DNA of 34,063 bases from Sphingobacteriales bacterium 16-39-50 (lineage in GTDB: Bacteria; Bacteroidota; Bacteroidia; Sphingobacteriales; Sphingobacteriaceae), in contig NCHA01000028.1 of NCBI GenBank assembly GCA_002257025.1, forward strand, positions 1 through 34,063. The letters are read 5' to 3'. The notes beneath the pieces were generated by a model, which was not told where the DNA came from, ran no database searches, and worked only from the letters and a program-made list of their open reading frames with translations. The position numbers were made by a program, and so were the translations under genes. The number at the start of each line of letters is the position of its first letter. Positions within the stretch are counted from its first letter, which is position 1. Positions 1 to 9,449 of the stretch are shown in pieces.

Positions 1-2424
<2,424 letters not shown>

Positions 2425-2517
2425 TTTCGTGATAATAGCCTAATATTCGCAAAATCGTTTTAATATTGAGCCATTCCGCTTAAATTAGCAAAGTTTCTAT
2501 CGGATAAATATAGTAAA

Positions 2518-3402
2518 ATGAACAAATTTCATGGAACAGGAGTAGCCATTATTACTCCATTTAAGGCAGATCGGTCTGTTGACCATACCGCTCTCAAAAC
2601 TGTGATCGACCACATGATCAATGGTGGTGTCGAGTACATTGTTTCATTGGGTACAACCGGTGAATCAGCAACACTTAACAGTGAAGAGAAACGGGCAGTT
2701 TGGGATACTACGATCTCCCATGTGAACGGAAGGGTACCACTTGTAGCCGGAATTGGAGGCAATAATACCTCTGAAGTATTAAATGATCTGAAGAAATTTG
2801 ACTCAAAGGGATTTGACGCCATTCTTTCTGTTTGCCCATATTACAATAAACCTACACAGGAAGGGATTTATCAGCACTATAAAGTTATTGCTGAAGAAAG
2901 TCCTCTTCCAATCATACTTTATAATGTCCCGGGAAGAACCGGGGTGAATATGAGTGCAGAAACCACTCTCCGGCTTGCCCATGATTGTAAAAATATCATC
3001 GCCATGAAAGAGGCATCCGGCAATTTTGATCAGTTTAACAGGATCATTAAAGATAAGCCTGAAGATTTTCTGTTCATTTCAGGAGATGATGCTATTGCTT
3101 TACCACTGATATCTATGGGTGCAGTTGGAGTTATTTCTGTGATTGGAAATGCCCTGCCAGGGATATTTTCAACCATGGTGAGAATGTGCCTGGATGGTAA
3201 GTTTATCGAAGCACAGCCTCTACATCACAGCCTGACTGAATTTACATCTTTATGCTTTGCAGAAGGAAATCCTGGCGGTGTCAAAGCAGCTATGAATATG
3301 ATGGGAATTTGCGGGGATCACATGAGACTGCCACTGGTGAAAATCAGTGAATCAACTGAAAACAAAATCAAAGCCCAACTAGAATTATTAAACCTGCTAT
3401 AG
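2518..3402 (+). CDS. dapA: 4-hydroxy-tetrahydrodipicolinate synthase DapA
   Basis: Condenses pyruvate with aspartate semialdehyde, the first committed step to meso-diaminopimelate and lysine, in the cytoplasm. The 294-residue TIM-barrel has the Schiff-base lysine in IAMKEASGN (Lys164), the catalytic tyrosine and substrate arginine in LYNVPGRT (Tyr135, Arg140), and the GTTGES motif (Thr46). The spacing is close to that of the E. coli enzyme. Length is typical and the start at ATG 2518 leaves no unexplained extension. The product feeds peptidoglycan built by the nearby mur genes, whose MurE carries a meso-DAP selectivity motif. A strong hairpin terminator lies just downstream. Confidence 0.97.
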   Translation: MNKFHGTGVAIITPFKADRSVDHTALKTVIDHMINGGVEYIVSLGTTGESATLNSEEKRAVWDTTISHVNGRVPLVAGIGGNNTSEVLNDLKKFDSKGFDAILSVCPYYNKPTQEGIYQHYKVIAEESPLPIILYNVPGRTGVNMSAETTLRLAHDCKNIIAMKEASGNFDQFNRIIKDKPEDFLFISGDDAIALPLISMGAVGVISVIGNALPGIFSTMVRMCLDGKFIEAQPLHHSLTEFTSLCFAEGNPGGVKAAMNMMGICGDHMRLPLVKISESTENKIKAQLELLNLL

Positions 3403-3419
3403 GCGAGATCACATACAAT

Positions 3420-3456
3420 AAAAAAGGCCCTGCTTTTGATAGCAGGGCCTTTTTTG
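3420..3456. terminator. Bidirectional intrinsic terminator between dapA and the Hc1 gene
   Basis: A perfect 14-bp stem (3421-3434 with 3441-3454) encloses the 6-nt loop TTTGAT. The GC-rich part GGCCCTGCT is flanked by A-run and T-run tracts, so it can work on both strands. It lies between the convergent dapA (+) and Hc1 (-) genes. Confidence 0.93.
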
Positions 3457-3470
3457 TGTGAATTGCAAAA

Positions 3471-3671
3471 TTATTTTTTCTTAGCAGATTTTGCCGCTTC
3501 CTTGTTCTTCATAGTCTGAACTTCAAGACGAATAGCCTGAGCCAGGTTCTTTAAATCTTGCATTCCTTTTCTTACGCGAGTACCAGCAGCGCTGTTAGCC
3601 TTACCGTAGAACTTCTCAGCATCCGCTTCAAGTGATTCGAATAAATTTTTTGCTTCAGTGAATTTTTTCAT
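3471..3671 (-). CDS. Histone H1-like protein, Hc1 family
   Basis: A 66-residue basic protein resembling the histone H1-like Hc1 proteins found throughout Bacteroidota. It starts MKKFTEAKNLFESLEADAEK, has a central GTRVRKGMQDLKNLAQ segment, and ends in a lysine/alanine tail (AAKSAKKK). The family is thought to bind DNA as a small nucleoid protein; direct function in this organism is inference. Unusually for this genome it has a strong Shine-Dalgarno site (AAAGGAG, 3679-3685 on the minus strand, 7 nt from the ATG), which suggests high expression. It shares the terminator at 3420-3456 with dapA. The roughly 200 bp upstream hold no other gene. Confidence 0.85.
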   Translation of the reverse strand: MKKFTEAKNLFESLEADAEKFYGKANSAAGTRVRKGMQDLKNLAQAIRLEVQTMKNKEAAKSAKKK

Positions 3672-3678
3672 GTTTTTA

Positions 3679-3685
3679 CTCCTTT
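3679..3685 (-). promoter_or_regulatory. Strong ribosome binding site of the Hc1 gene
   Basis: The minus strand reads AAAGGAG, 7 nt before the ATG of the Hc1-like gene. Most genes in this window have weak or no Shine-Dalgarno sequence, so this one stands out and fixes the start codon. Confidence 0.75.
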
Positions 3686-3870
3686 AGTTTTGAGGTTAGT
3701 GTTGTTTACTATTAGCTAATGTAAAATGTTTTTTTCATATAAAGAACAGATAAAATAAATAAAATCATGCGTTTTTAGCGTTTTTTTCCACATTTTAAGC
3801 AGTTATGCACAATATTTGTCCGTTTTGAAATATTAATTCCTTATAATTCAACGATTTACAAAATAACTTT

Positions 3871-3913
3871 AATAAAAAATGCCCTCAGAAGCACTCTGAG
3901 GGTATTTTTTATT
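3871..3913 (-). terminator. Intrinsic terminator downstream of the SPT-like gene
   Basis: An 18-bp stem (3871-3888 with 3896-3913, one G-U type pair) with a 7-nt loop, AAGCACT. The CCCTCAG/CTGAGGG core is flanked by A/T tracts. On the minus strand it follows the stop codon of the gene ending at 3947 and ends in a T-run, so it can terminate that transcript. Confidence 0.9.
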
Positions 3914-3946
3914 AAAAACTAATGGGGCTTAAAACCGAGTTGGAGA

Positions 3947-5188
3947 TTATGCTCCTACAGTACTCTTTTCTTTATAATGTCCCTTTTTCAATTTTTCAGC
4001 AAGTTCACTATAAGCATCAAGTGTACGGTTGACATCTTCGATGGTATGCAGTGCTGTTGGAATAAGACGCAGCATAATCAAACCCTTCGGTATAACCGGA
4101 TACATTACTATTGAACAGAAGATACCATAGTTCTCTCTCAGATCCATGGTAATGGCAGTAGCTTCCTGAAGCTCTCCCTGAAGAAAAACAGGAGTTACCA
4201 TGGTATTTGTGACTCCAATATTAAATCCTCTTTGCTTGAGGCCATTTTGCAGGGTGGTAGCAATAAACCATAATTTCTCTCTCAACTCTGGTTTGCTCTT
4301 CAACAATTCAAGCCTTTTCCTTAAACCAATTACCATTGGCATTGGTAAGGACTTCGCAAACGTCTGCGAACGCATATTATAACGAAGGAAATTTGTAATC
4401 TCTTCTGTTGAAGCGATAAATGCACCTATTCCAGCCATCGACTTTGCAAAGGTTCCGAAATATATATCCACACCTTCAATACATCCCTGCTCTTCATGAG
4501 TTCCGGCACCTGTTGGACCCATCGTTCCAAAACCATGTGCATCATCAATTAAAAGGCGGAAATTGAATTTCGACTTCAGATCTACGATATCTTTCAGTTT
4601 TCCCTGTGCACCCGACATCCCGAACACACCTTCTGTGATCACCAGGATAGCACCACCTGTATTTGCGACCCATCGGGTTGCTCTTTCAAGCTGCTTTTCA
4701 AGGCTTTCCATATCATTATGGGTATAAACAAAACGTTTCCCCTGATGAAGACGAACCCCATCAATAATACATGCATGCGATTCGGCATCATAAACAATAA
4801 CATCATGCCTGTCGATCAATGCATCAATTGCCGACATGATTCCCTGATAACCATAGTTCAACAAGAAAGCATCCTGTTTCCCTACAAATTCAGCCAGTTC
4901 TCTTTCAAGTGCTTCGTGGTGATTAGAATTACCTGACATCATACGCGCACCCATAGGGTAAGCAAGTCCGTACTCTGCAGTTGCATCTGTGTCGGCTTTA
5001 CGAACCTCCGGATGATTGGCAAGTCCAAGGTAATTATTCAAACTCCAAATCAGGTGCTCTTTACCTCTGAACATCATATGCGGACCTATTTCACCTTCTA
5101 ATTTAGGGAAGGAGAAATAACCATGGGCCATTTTCTGGTGCTGGCCCAGAGGTCCCATATTTTTCGAAATTTTATCAAATAAATCCAA
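3947..5188 (-). CDS. PLP-dependent alpha-oxoamine synthase family enzyme (serine palmitoyltransferase-like)
   Basis: A 413-residue fold-type I PLP enzyme of the family that joins an amino acid to an acyl-CoA with loss of CO2 (serine palmitoyltransferase, KBL, AONS, cysteate acyltransferase). Visible marks are the stacking histidine in AESHAC (His138), the cofactor motif LLIDDAHGFG (Asp215, His218), and the internal-aldimine lysine in YFGTFAKSMAG (Lys249). The GTFAKS motif is closer to serine palmitoyltransferase than to AONS. The N-terminus (MDLFDKISKNMGPLGQ) differs from the classical Sphingobacterium SPT, so the substrate could be serine (sphingolipids), cysteate (sulfonolipids) or something else. 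It lies alone between two terminators and has its own promoter, so it is not part of the ftsZ transcript. Family is secure, substrate is not. Confidence 0.85.
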   Translation of the reverse strand: MDLFDKISKNMGPLGQHQKMAHGYFSFPKLEGEIGPHMMFRGKEHLIWSLNNYLGLANHPEVRKADTDATAEYGLAYPMGARMMSGNSNHHEALERELAEFVGKQDAFLLNYGYQGIMSAIDALIDRHDVIVYDAESHACIIDGVRLHQGKRFVYTHNDMESLEKQLERATRWVANTGGAILVITEGVFGMSGAQGKLKDIVDLKSKFNFRLLIDDAHGFGTMGPTGAGTHEEQGCIEGVDIYFGTFAKSMAGIGAFIASTEEITNFLRYNMRSQTFAKSLPMPMVIGLRKRLELLKSKPELREKLWFIATTLQNGLKQRGFNIGVTNTMVTPVFLQGELQEATAITMDLRENYGIFCSIVMYPVIPKGLIMLRLIPTALHTIEDVNRTLDAYSELAEKLKKGHYKEKSTVGA

Positions 5189-5222
5189 TTGGTATAATTT
5201 TATTGTTAGCTTCTATTTGGGG

Positions 5223-5253
5223 CAAAGTTAATATTTAGCATGATGATTCACAA
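5223..5253 (-). promoter_or_regulatory. Bacteroidota-type promoter of the SPT-like gene
   Basis: The minus strand has TTG (5251-5253), a 20-nt spacer, then TAACTTTG (5223-5230). This is an exact match to the Bacteroidota primary-sigma consensus TTG-N19-21-TAnnTTTG. Transcription would start about 30 nt before the ATG at 5188. Confidence 0.75.
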
Positions 5254-5261
5254 TATTAGAT

Positions 5262-5303
5262 GTGAGATATGAAATCTGAAATCTGAGACCTGAGATCTGA
5301 GAT
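5262..5303. repeat. Six-unit heptamer array (CTGARAT type)
   Basis: Six consecutive 7-bp units with consensus CTGAGAT or CTGAAAT (first units GTGAGAT and ATGAAAT) lie directly upstream of the SPT-like gene's promoter. The period is exactly seven bases throughout. It is noncoding and is a different heptamer from the RTCAAYT and GTTRTTR types nearby. Confidence 0.85.
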
Positions 5304-5354
5304 GATAGAACAGGATTCTAATGCCTGATTCAGGTTCAACCTGGCCCCTGATTT

Positions 5355-5392
5355 AATAGAAAAAGACAGGAATTAGCCTGTCTTTTTCTATT
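5355..5392. terminator. Bidirectional terminator after ftsZ
   Basis: A perfect 16-bp stem (5355-5370 with 5377-5392) with the 6-nt loop AATTAG. The stem is GACAGG/CCTGTC flanked by A5 and T5 tracts. It separates the end of the dcw transcript from the SPT-like gene. Confidence 0.92.
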
Positions 5393-5393
5393 A

Positions 5394-5491
5394 GTTAACT
5401 GTTGTCAGTTATCTGTTATCTGTAAATAGAACTAAATATGAAATGAAGTCTCAGATTCAATTCTCAATTTTCAACTCTCCATTCTCAATTA
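5394..5491. repeat. Heptamer-armed repeat element at the 3' end of ftsZ (element D)
   Basis: Left arm 5394-5421 is four 7-bp units (GTTAACT, GTTGTCA, then GTTATCT twice). It is followed by a core beginning GTAAATA. Right arm 5457-5491 is five units of the form TCAAYTN (TCAATTC, TCAATTT, TCAACTC, TCCATTC, TCAATTA). The last right-arm unit contains the ftsZ stop codon. Layout and orientation match elements at 13141-13257 and 19411-19498. Confidence 0.8.
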
Positions 5492-7102
5492 ATCTACGTT
5501 ATCATGCAAAAATGAATTATTTGGCCTAATCTCTGTAATTCCCTCCTCTACGCTCAGCGTAAAACGGGACACCTGTGACTCTGAAGAATGAGGGACATCA
5601 GGAAGGGACATTTGCTTACGCTTATAAGCAGGTTCGTTCTCAAGCTCCTGCAAGCCATTGGTTGTACGCAACTTCATACTCAGGTCTTTCAATCGAAGAA
5701 TCCTTTCTTTAGACTTACGCAATTGCTCTTCTATCGATTCATCTGTTTTATTTTCATCGGGATTGAAGACCTGCTCAGGAATTTCTTCTTCCTCAATTTC
5801 AGCAATTGGCTCCACCTCTACCCTGAGCTCTTCAGTTTTGAGTTCAAACTCAAATGAAGGTTCAATCGCAGCTGTTTCCTGAGCAACTGGAATTTCATCA
5901 CTCAAAGTATGACGAATAAGATCAGCATCTTCAACCCTCTCTTCCTCTACTTTTGGAGTGCTTTGAAAGTAGCCAGCAAAAAGATCAACCTGACTTTCTT
6001 CTCTGGTTTTTAGAACAGGTACATTTAATTCTTCATTTTTAACCTCCAGGAAGGTATTTTCATGTACAGGTTTAACCAATGGTGCCTGCTCGGGAGTCAG
6101 AAGAGATACTTTACGCACCTGACTCTTTTCGACCTCGCGCTCTTCCCTTGTTTGAAAACCGGTAGCAATAATAGTTACCGAAATCTTTTCACCAAGGCCT
6201 TCATCTGTACAATTACCCCAGATCAGATCGGCTGCAAGTCCGGCTTCCTGCTGAATAAAATCAGTAATGATACTCACTTCATCCATGGTCACTTCCTTAT
6301 CACCTGAGCTGATATTCAAAAGGATATAACGGGCACCTTCAATTTCATTATCCTTAAGTAAAGGAGATGCTAAAGCACCTTCTACTGCTCTAAGTGCACG
6401 GTTCTCGCCCTCAGCAGCATAACTTCCCATGATTGCCACACCGCTCTCTTTCATCACGGTACGCACATCCTTAAAGTCAACGTTTATATAGCCAGGAATA
6501 GTGATGATCTCGGCTATACCCTTTGCAGCGGTCGTTAAAATATTATCAGCCTGTGCAAATGCAGAACCCAGGGTAAGATTCCCAAAGATTTCACGCAAAC
6601 GATCATTTGAAATAACCAGGTAAGAATCCACATACTTTTTAAACTCTTCCAAACCTTCCTCCGCCTGATTCTTCCTGCGCTTTCCTTCAAATGAGAACGG
6701 AGTAGTAATGATACCTACGGTCAGGATGTCCATTTCTTTAGCTGCTTTGGCTATAATCGGACTTGCACCAGTTCCTGTACCACCACCCATTCCGGCAGTG
6801 ATAAAAAGCATTTTGGTATTGGTACCAAGCATCCGCTTGATATCATCAATATTTTCAATAGCAGAGTTCTTACCAACCTCAGGGATAGATCCTGCACCCA
6901 TTCCTTCTGTTAAGCTCGCACCTAACTGAACTTTATTGGGTATAGGACTCAGTTCAAGAGCCTGCGCATCAGTATTACAAATAATGAAATCAACACCTGT
7001 GATTCCCTGACGGTACATATGGTTCACAGCATTACCGCCGCCGCCACCAACACCAATTACTTTGATGATCGATGACTTTTCTTTTAACATTTCAAACTGC
7101 AT
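5489..7102 (-). CDS. ftsZ: Cell division protein FtsZ
   Basis: Tubulin-like GTPase that polymerises into the division ring at midcell. The N-terminal motif GVGGGGGNAVNHM (about 17-29), the tubulin signature GGGTGTGA (106-113) and the T7 catalytic loop NVDFKD (207-212, with Asp209 and Asp212) are intact. The globular core ends near residue 320. The remaining 215 or so residues are a long glutamate-rich linker followed by a conserved Bacteroidota tail (NEPAYKRKQ, then the extreme tip NNSFLHDNVD), which presumably binds FtsA and other partners. At 537 residues it is longer than E. coli FtsZ because of this linker. It is the last gene of the dcw cluster, 125 bp after ftsA. Its TAA stop lies inside a heptamer repeat. 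Confidence 0.98.
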   Translation of the reverse strand: MQFEMLKEKSSIIKVIGVGGGGGNAVNHMYRQGITGVDFIICNTDAQALELSPIPNKVQLGASLTEGMGAGSIPEVGKNSAIENIDDIKRMLGTNTKMLFITAGMGGGTGTGASPIIAKAAKEMDILTVGIITTPFSFEGKRRKNQAEEGLEEFKKYVDSYLVISNDRLREIFGNLTLGSAFAQADNILTTAAKGIAEIITIPGYINVDFKDVRTVMKESGVAIMGSYAAEGENRALRAVEGALASPLLKDNEIEGARYILLNISSGDKEVTMDEVSIITDFIQQEAGLAADLIWGNCTDEGLGEKISVTIIATGFQTREEREVEKSQVRKVSLLTPEQAPLVKPVHENTFLEVKNEELNVPVLKTREESQVDLFAGYFQSTPKVEEERVEDADLIRHTLSDEIPVAQETAAIEPSFEFELKTEELRVEVEPIAEIEEEEIPEQVFNPDENKTDESIEEQLRKSKERILRLKDLSMKLRTTNGLQELENEPAYKRKQMSLPDVPHSSESQVSRFTLSVEEGITEIRPNNSFLHDNVD

Positions 7103-7227
7103 ATTCTTAATTATCAGTTGGGTAAATCTTGTTCATTCTTAGACAGTTTACACTGTAAAACTAGCCAAATTTCCACGGTGCTTTTCCTTAATCATGCGAT
7201 TGTGGGAAACTCCGCTATTGTGGAAAA
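7103..7227 (-). other. ftsA-ftsZ leader region
   Basis: This 125-bp gap is long for the cluster and may hold an internal ftsZ promoter or leader, but no exact TAnnTTTG box was found. It contains a small ACAGT/ACTGT hairpin (7143-7156). On the plus strand it has two ATTGTGGRAA boxes 18 bp apart (about 7200-7227), which resemble single MraZ half-sites but have the wrong spacing. Confidence 0.4.
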
Positions 7228-8580
7228 TTAATTTGTATAATCCTCATCCTTGATATCATCCTTGATGAATTTGGTGCTCGACTGCAATATCCATTCAAAC
7301 ATTCCCTGTCCTTTTTTCGGTTTCTGAATAGCCTTGGTTTTTTCAACAGGAGCACCAATAGACACTACTGATTCCTCGACCAGTTCAGCTTTCTGTATCC
7401 CCTTGATCAGCAGACCAATACCGGTTGCATACATCGGACTTTTTAATTCATCATATACATTCTTTGGAAGCACATCATTCTTCGCCAAATGTTCGTTCGG
7501 ATATCCGATACGGCTATCAAGACCGGTTACAAATTCAACCAGCTGAGGTAAATGCTTCAGTTGAGCCCCACCACCAGTAATTACAATTCCGGCGATCAGC
7601 TTCTTCTCATATCCTGAGGATTTGATCTCATAATAAACATGTTCGATAATCTCCTCCATTCTCGCCTGAATCACATAAGCAAGATTTTTTACGGATATCT
7701 CTTTAGGCTCCCTGCCGCGAAGACCCGGAACACAGATAATTTCATTCTCCTTATTTTCCTCAGCAAGAGCTGAGCCAAAACGGGTTTTCAACAACTCGGC
7801 CTGATTACGCATTACTGAACATCCCTCCCGGATATCTTCTGTAACACTATTACCACCGAATGGAATAACCGCTGTATGACGGATAATTCCTTCATGGAAT
7901 ATAGCCAGGTCGGTGGTACCACCACCGATATCGACCAGAACCACTCCTGCTTCTTTTTCCTCCTCACTCAGCACCGACTCAGAGGATGCAAGTGGTTCAA
8001 GGATCAGTTCCTGAGTTTCAAGTCCGGCATTCCCAACACATTTCAAAATATTTTTAACAGCACTAACATGACCCGAAATGATGTGAAAATTGGCCTCAAG
8101 ACGTACGCCTGCCATCCCGATAGGGTCCTTTATCCCCGGTTCATTATCCACGGTAAATTCCTGCGGCAATACATGAATAATCTCCTCTCCGGGAGGCATA
8201 ACCAATTTGTACATATCCTCAATCAGCTTGTCGATATCCTTACGCTGGATTTCGGTATTTAGTTCTTTACGGGTAAGGATACCGCGGTGCTGAAGACTCT
8301 TGATATGCTGCCCGGCAATCCCAACATTAACGATCTTAACATCCACATTTGATTGGGCACTGGCTTCTTCAACCGCAAGTATGATTGCCTGTACGGTCTT
8401 CTGAATATTGGAAACTACCCCACGGGTAACTCCCGCAGATTCGGCTTTACCCATACCCAAAACTTCGATTTTACCATGTTCGCTCCTGCGACCAACGGTA
8501 ACACAAATTTTAGTTGTACCGATGTCCAAACCGACAACTATTGGTGAATTTTTGGCTGAAGCTGAGTTAATTTGATCCAT
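7228..8580 (-). CDS. ftsA: Cell division protein FtsA
   Basis: Actin-like ATPase that ties the FtsZ ring to the membrane and recruits later division proteins. The actin-fold motifs are clear: phosphate-1 GLDIGTTK (17-24), phosphate-2 DIGGGTTD (217-224) and adenosine motif GIVITGGGAQ (331-340). A 1C/SHS2 domain fills the region after phosphate-1. Near the C-terminus GMFEWILQSSTKFIKDDI (about 426-443) can form the amphipathic membrane-targeting helix. The length of 450 residues is typical for Bacteroidota, slightly longer than E. coli FtsA. It follows ftsQ by 20 bp. Confidence 0.97.
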   Translation of the reverse strand: MDQINSASAKNSPIVVGLDIGTTKICVTVGRRSEHGKIEVLGMGKAESAGVTRGVVSNIQKTVQAIILAVEEASAQSNVDVKIVNVGIAGQHIKSLQHRGILTRKELNTEIQRKDIDKLIEDMYKLVMPPGEEIIHVLPQEFTVDNEPGIKDPIGMAGVRLEANFHIISGHVSAVKNILKCVGNAGLETQELILEPLASSESVLSEEEKEAGVVLVDIGGGTTDLAIFHEGIIRHTAVIPFGGNSVTEDIREGCSVMRNQAELLKTRFGSALAEENKENEIICVPGLRGREPKEISVKNLAYVIQARMEEIIEHVYYEIKSSGYEKKLIAGIVITGGGAQLKHLPQLVEFVTGLDSRIGYPNEHLAKNDVLPKNVYDELKSPMYATGIGLLIKGIQKAELVEESVVSIGAPVEKTKAIQKPKKGQGMFEWILQSSTKFIKDDIKDEDYTN

Positions 8581-8600
8581 ATTCTTTGTATTAAAATTTA

Positions 8601-9449
8601 TTAGTTCTGAGTTTCTGTAATAGTACTATCGGCAATCTGTTTATTGATGTCGATGGTGATTTTAGTGCTATCAATAATGTTCTTTTCGCAAACAATCTGA
8701 TTGGCGTATTTCAGATTGATCGTTTTATAGGTATCCCAACCTACCTTAGGAATTGCCTTCTTGTAAAACACAAGCAGATTTCTGAACTTGATCTGCAGTG
8801 AATCGGCACTACCTAAAATAATCTTATGGCCTCCTACCCTTGGAACCATTTCTATGTCCCCTTTCAGATCCACAAACAATTGTTCAATCTGATTATCCCA
8901 TAAAGTATCACTTCTGATAAAGAGTGCTGTACGAAAAAGATCCCTTGCCATCTTTGTTTTGAGCGTATCTACCCGACCGCTGAAATCTTCCTCTATCAGG
9001 CCACTTGCCACCAGCACCTTTGCCGTATAATTATCTGAAAGCGGTATTTTATTTCCATTACCATCGATATAAAAATGCAGGTTTGCCATATTCACAACTC
9101 TCAGCACAGGCTCCCTTTGTCTGATCTGAACATGGATAACTCCTGTCATATCAGCGTATACTTTTGCGAATTCGATGAAAGGATTAGCCTTAAGGGCATT
9201 TTCAAGCTTATGAATATTGATATCATTCAGATCCTTTCCAAGCATAGCCCCGCCATTTTCCATCAGAATTCTGTCTACCTCATCCCGTTCAATGAAATTA
9301 AACTGCCCGGGAAGTAATACTTTTACATCCTTACACTTTAAAGCACTCTTCTTTATCTCTATAAAACTCATCAGCGTAATCAGTCCGCTCAGGCTGATCA
9401 GCCAGAGGAAACCAAATAAAATTGCCCGCCAATTAATTTTTTTAAGCAT
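8601..9449 (-). CDS. ftsQ: Cell division protein FtsQ
   Basis: Bitopic membrane protein of the divisome that bridges cytoplasmic and periplasmic components. The 282-residue product has a short N-terminal cytoplasmic part, one membrane segment (about 9-30, ILFGFLWLISLSGLITLM), and a POTRA-like region after it (about 38-115: elements such as FIERDEVDRILMENGG and NPFIEFAKVYADMTG). A beta-rich FtsQ C-domain with VPRVGGHKIILG follows. Sequence conservation across phyla is low for this protein, so position between murC and ftsA is a strong part of the assignment. The start overlaps murC by 8 nt, which suggests translational coupling. Confidence 0.93.
   Translation of the reverse strand: MLKKINWRAILFGFLWLISLSGLITLMSFIEIKKSALKCKDVKVLLPGQFNFIERDEVDRILMENGGAMLGKDLNDINIHKLENALKANPFIEFAKVYADMTGVIHVQIRQREPVLRVVNMANLHFYIDGNGNKIPLSDNYTAKVLVASGLIEEDFSGRVDTLKTKMARDLFRTALFIRSDTLWDNQIEQLFVDLKGDIEMVPRVGGHKIILGSADSLQIKFRNLLVFYKKAIPKVGWDTYKTINLKYANQIVCEKNIIDSTKITIDINKQIADSTITETQN

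Larger units (their letters stand above)
5189..5488. other. ftsZ to SPT-like gene intergenic region
   Basis: This 300-bp gap contains no gene. In order of coordinate it holds the SPT-like promoter (5223-5253), a six-unit heptamer array (5262-5303), a bidirectional terminator (5355-5392) and a heptamer-armed element (5394-5491) that runs into the ftsZ stop codon. Confidence 0.8.

Noticed and set aside
2481..2488. TAAATTAG as a dapA promoter
   Set aside because: It has one mismatch to TAnnTTTG and the nearest TTG is only 12 nt upstream, so it is not supported.
7876..8262. 128-codon plus-strand ORF within ftsA
   Set aside because: It is antisense to the conserved FtsA ATPase core, and its composition looks like a reverse-strand shadow.
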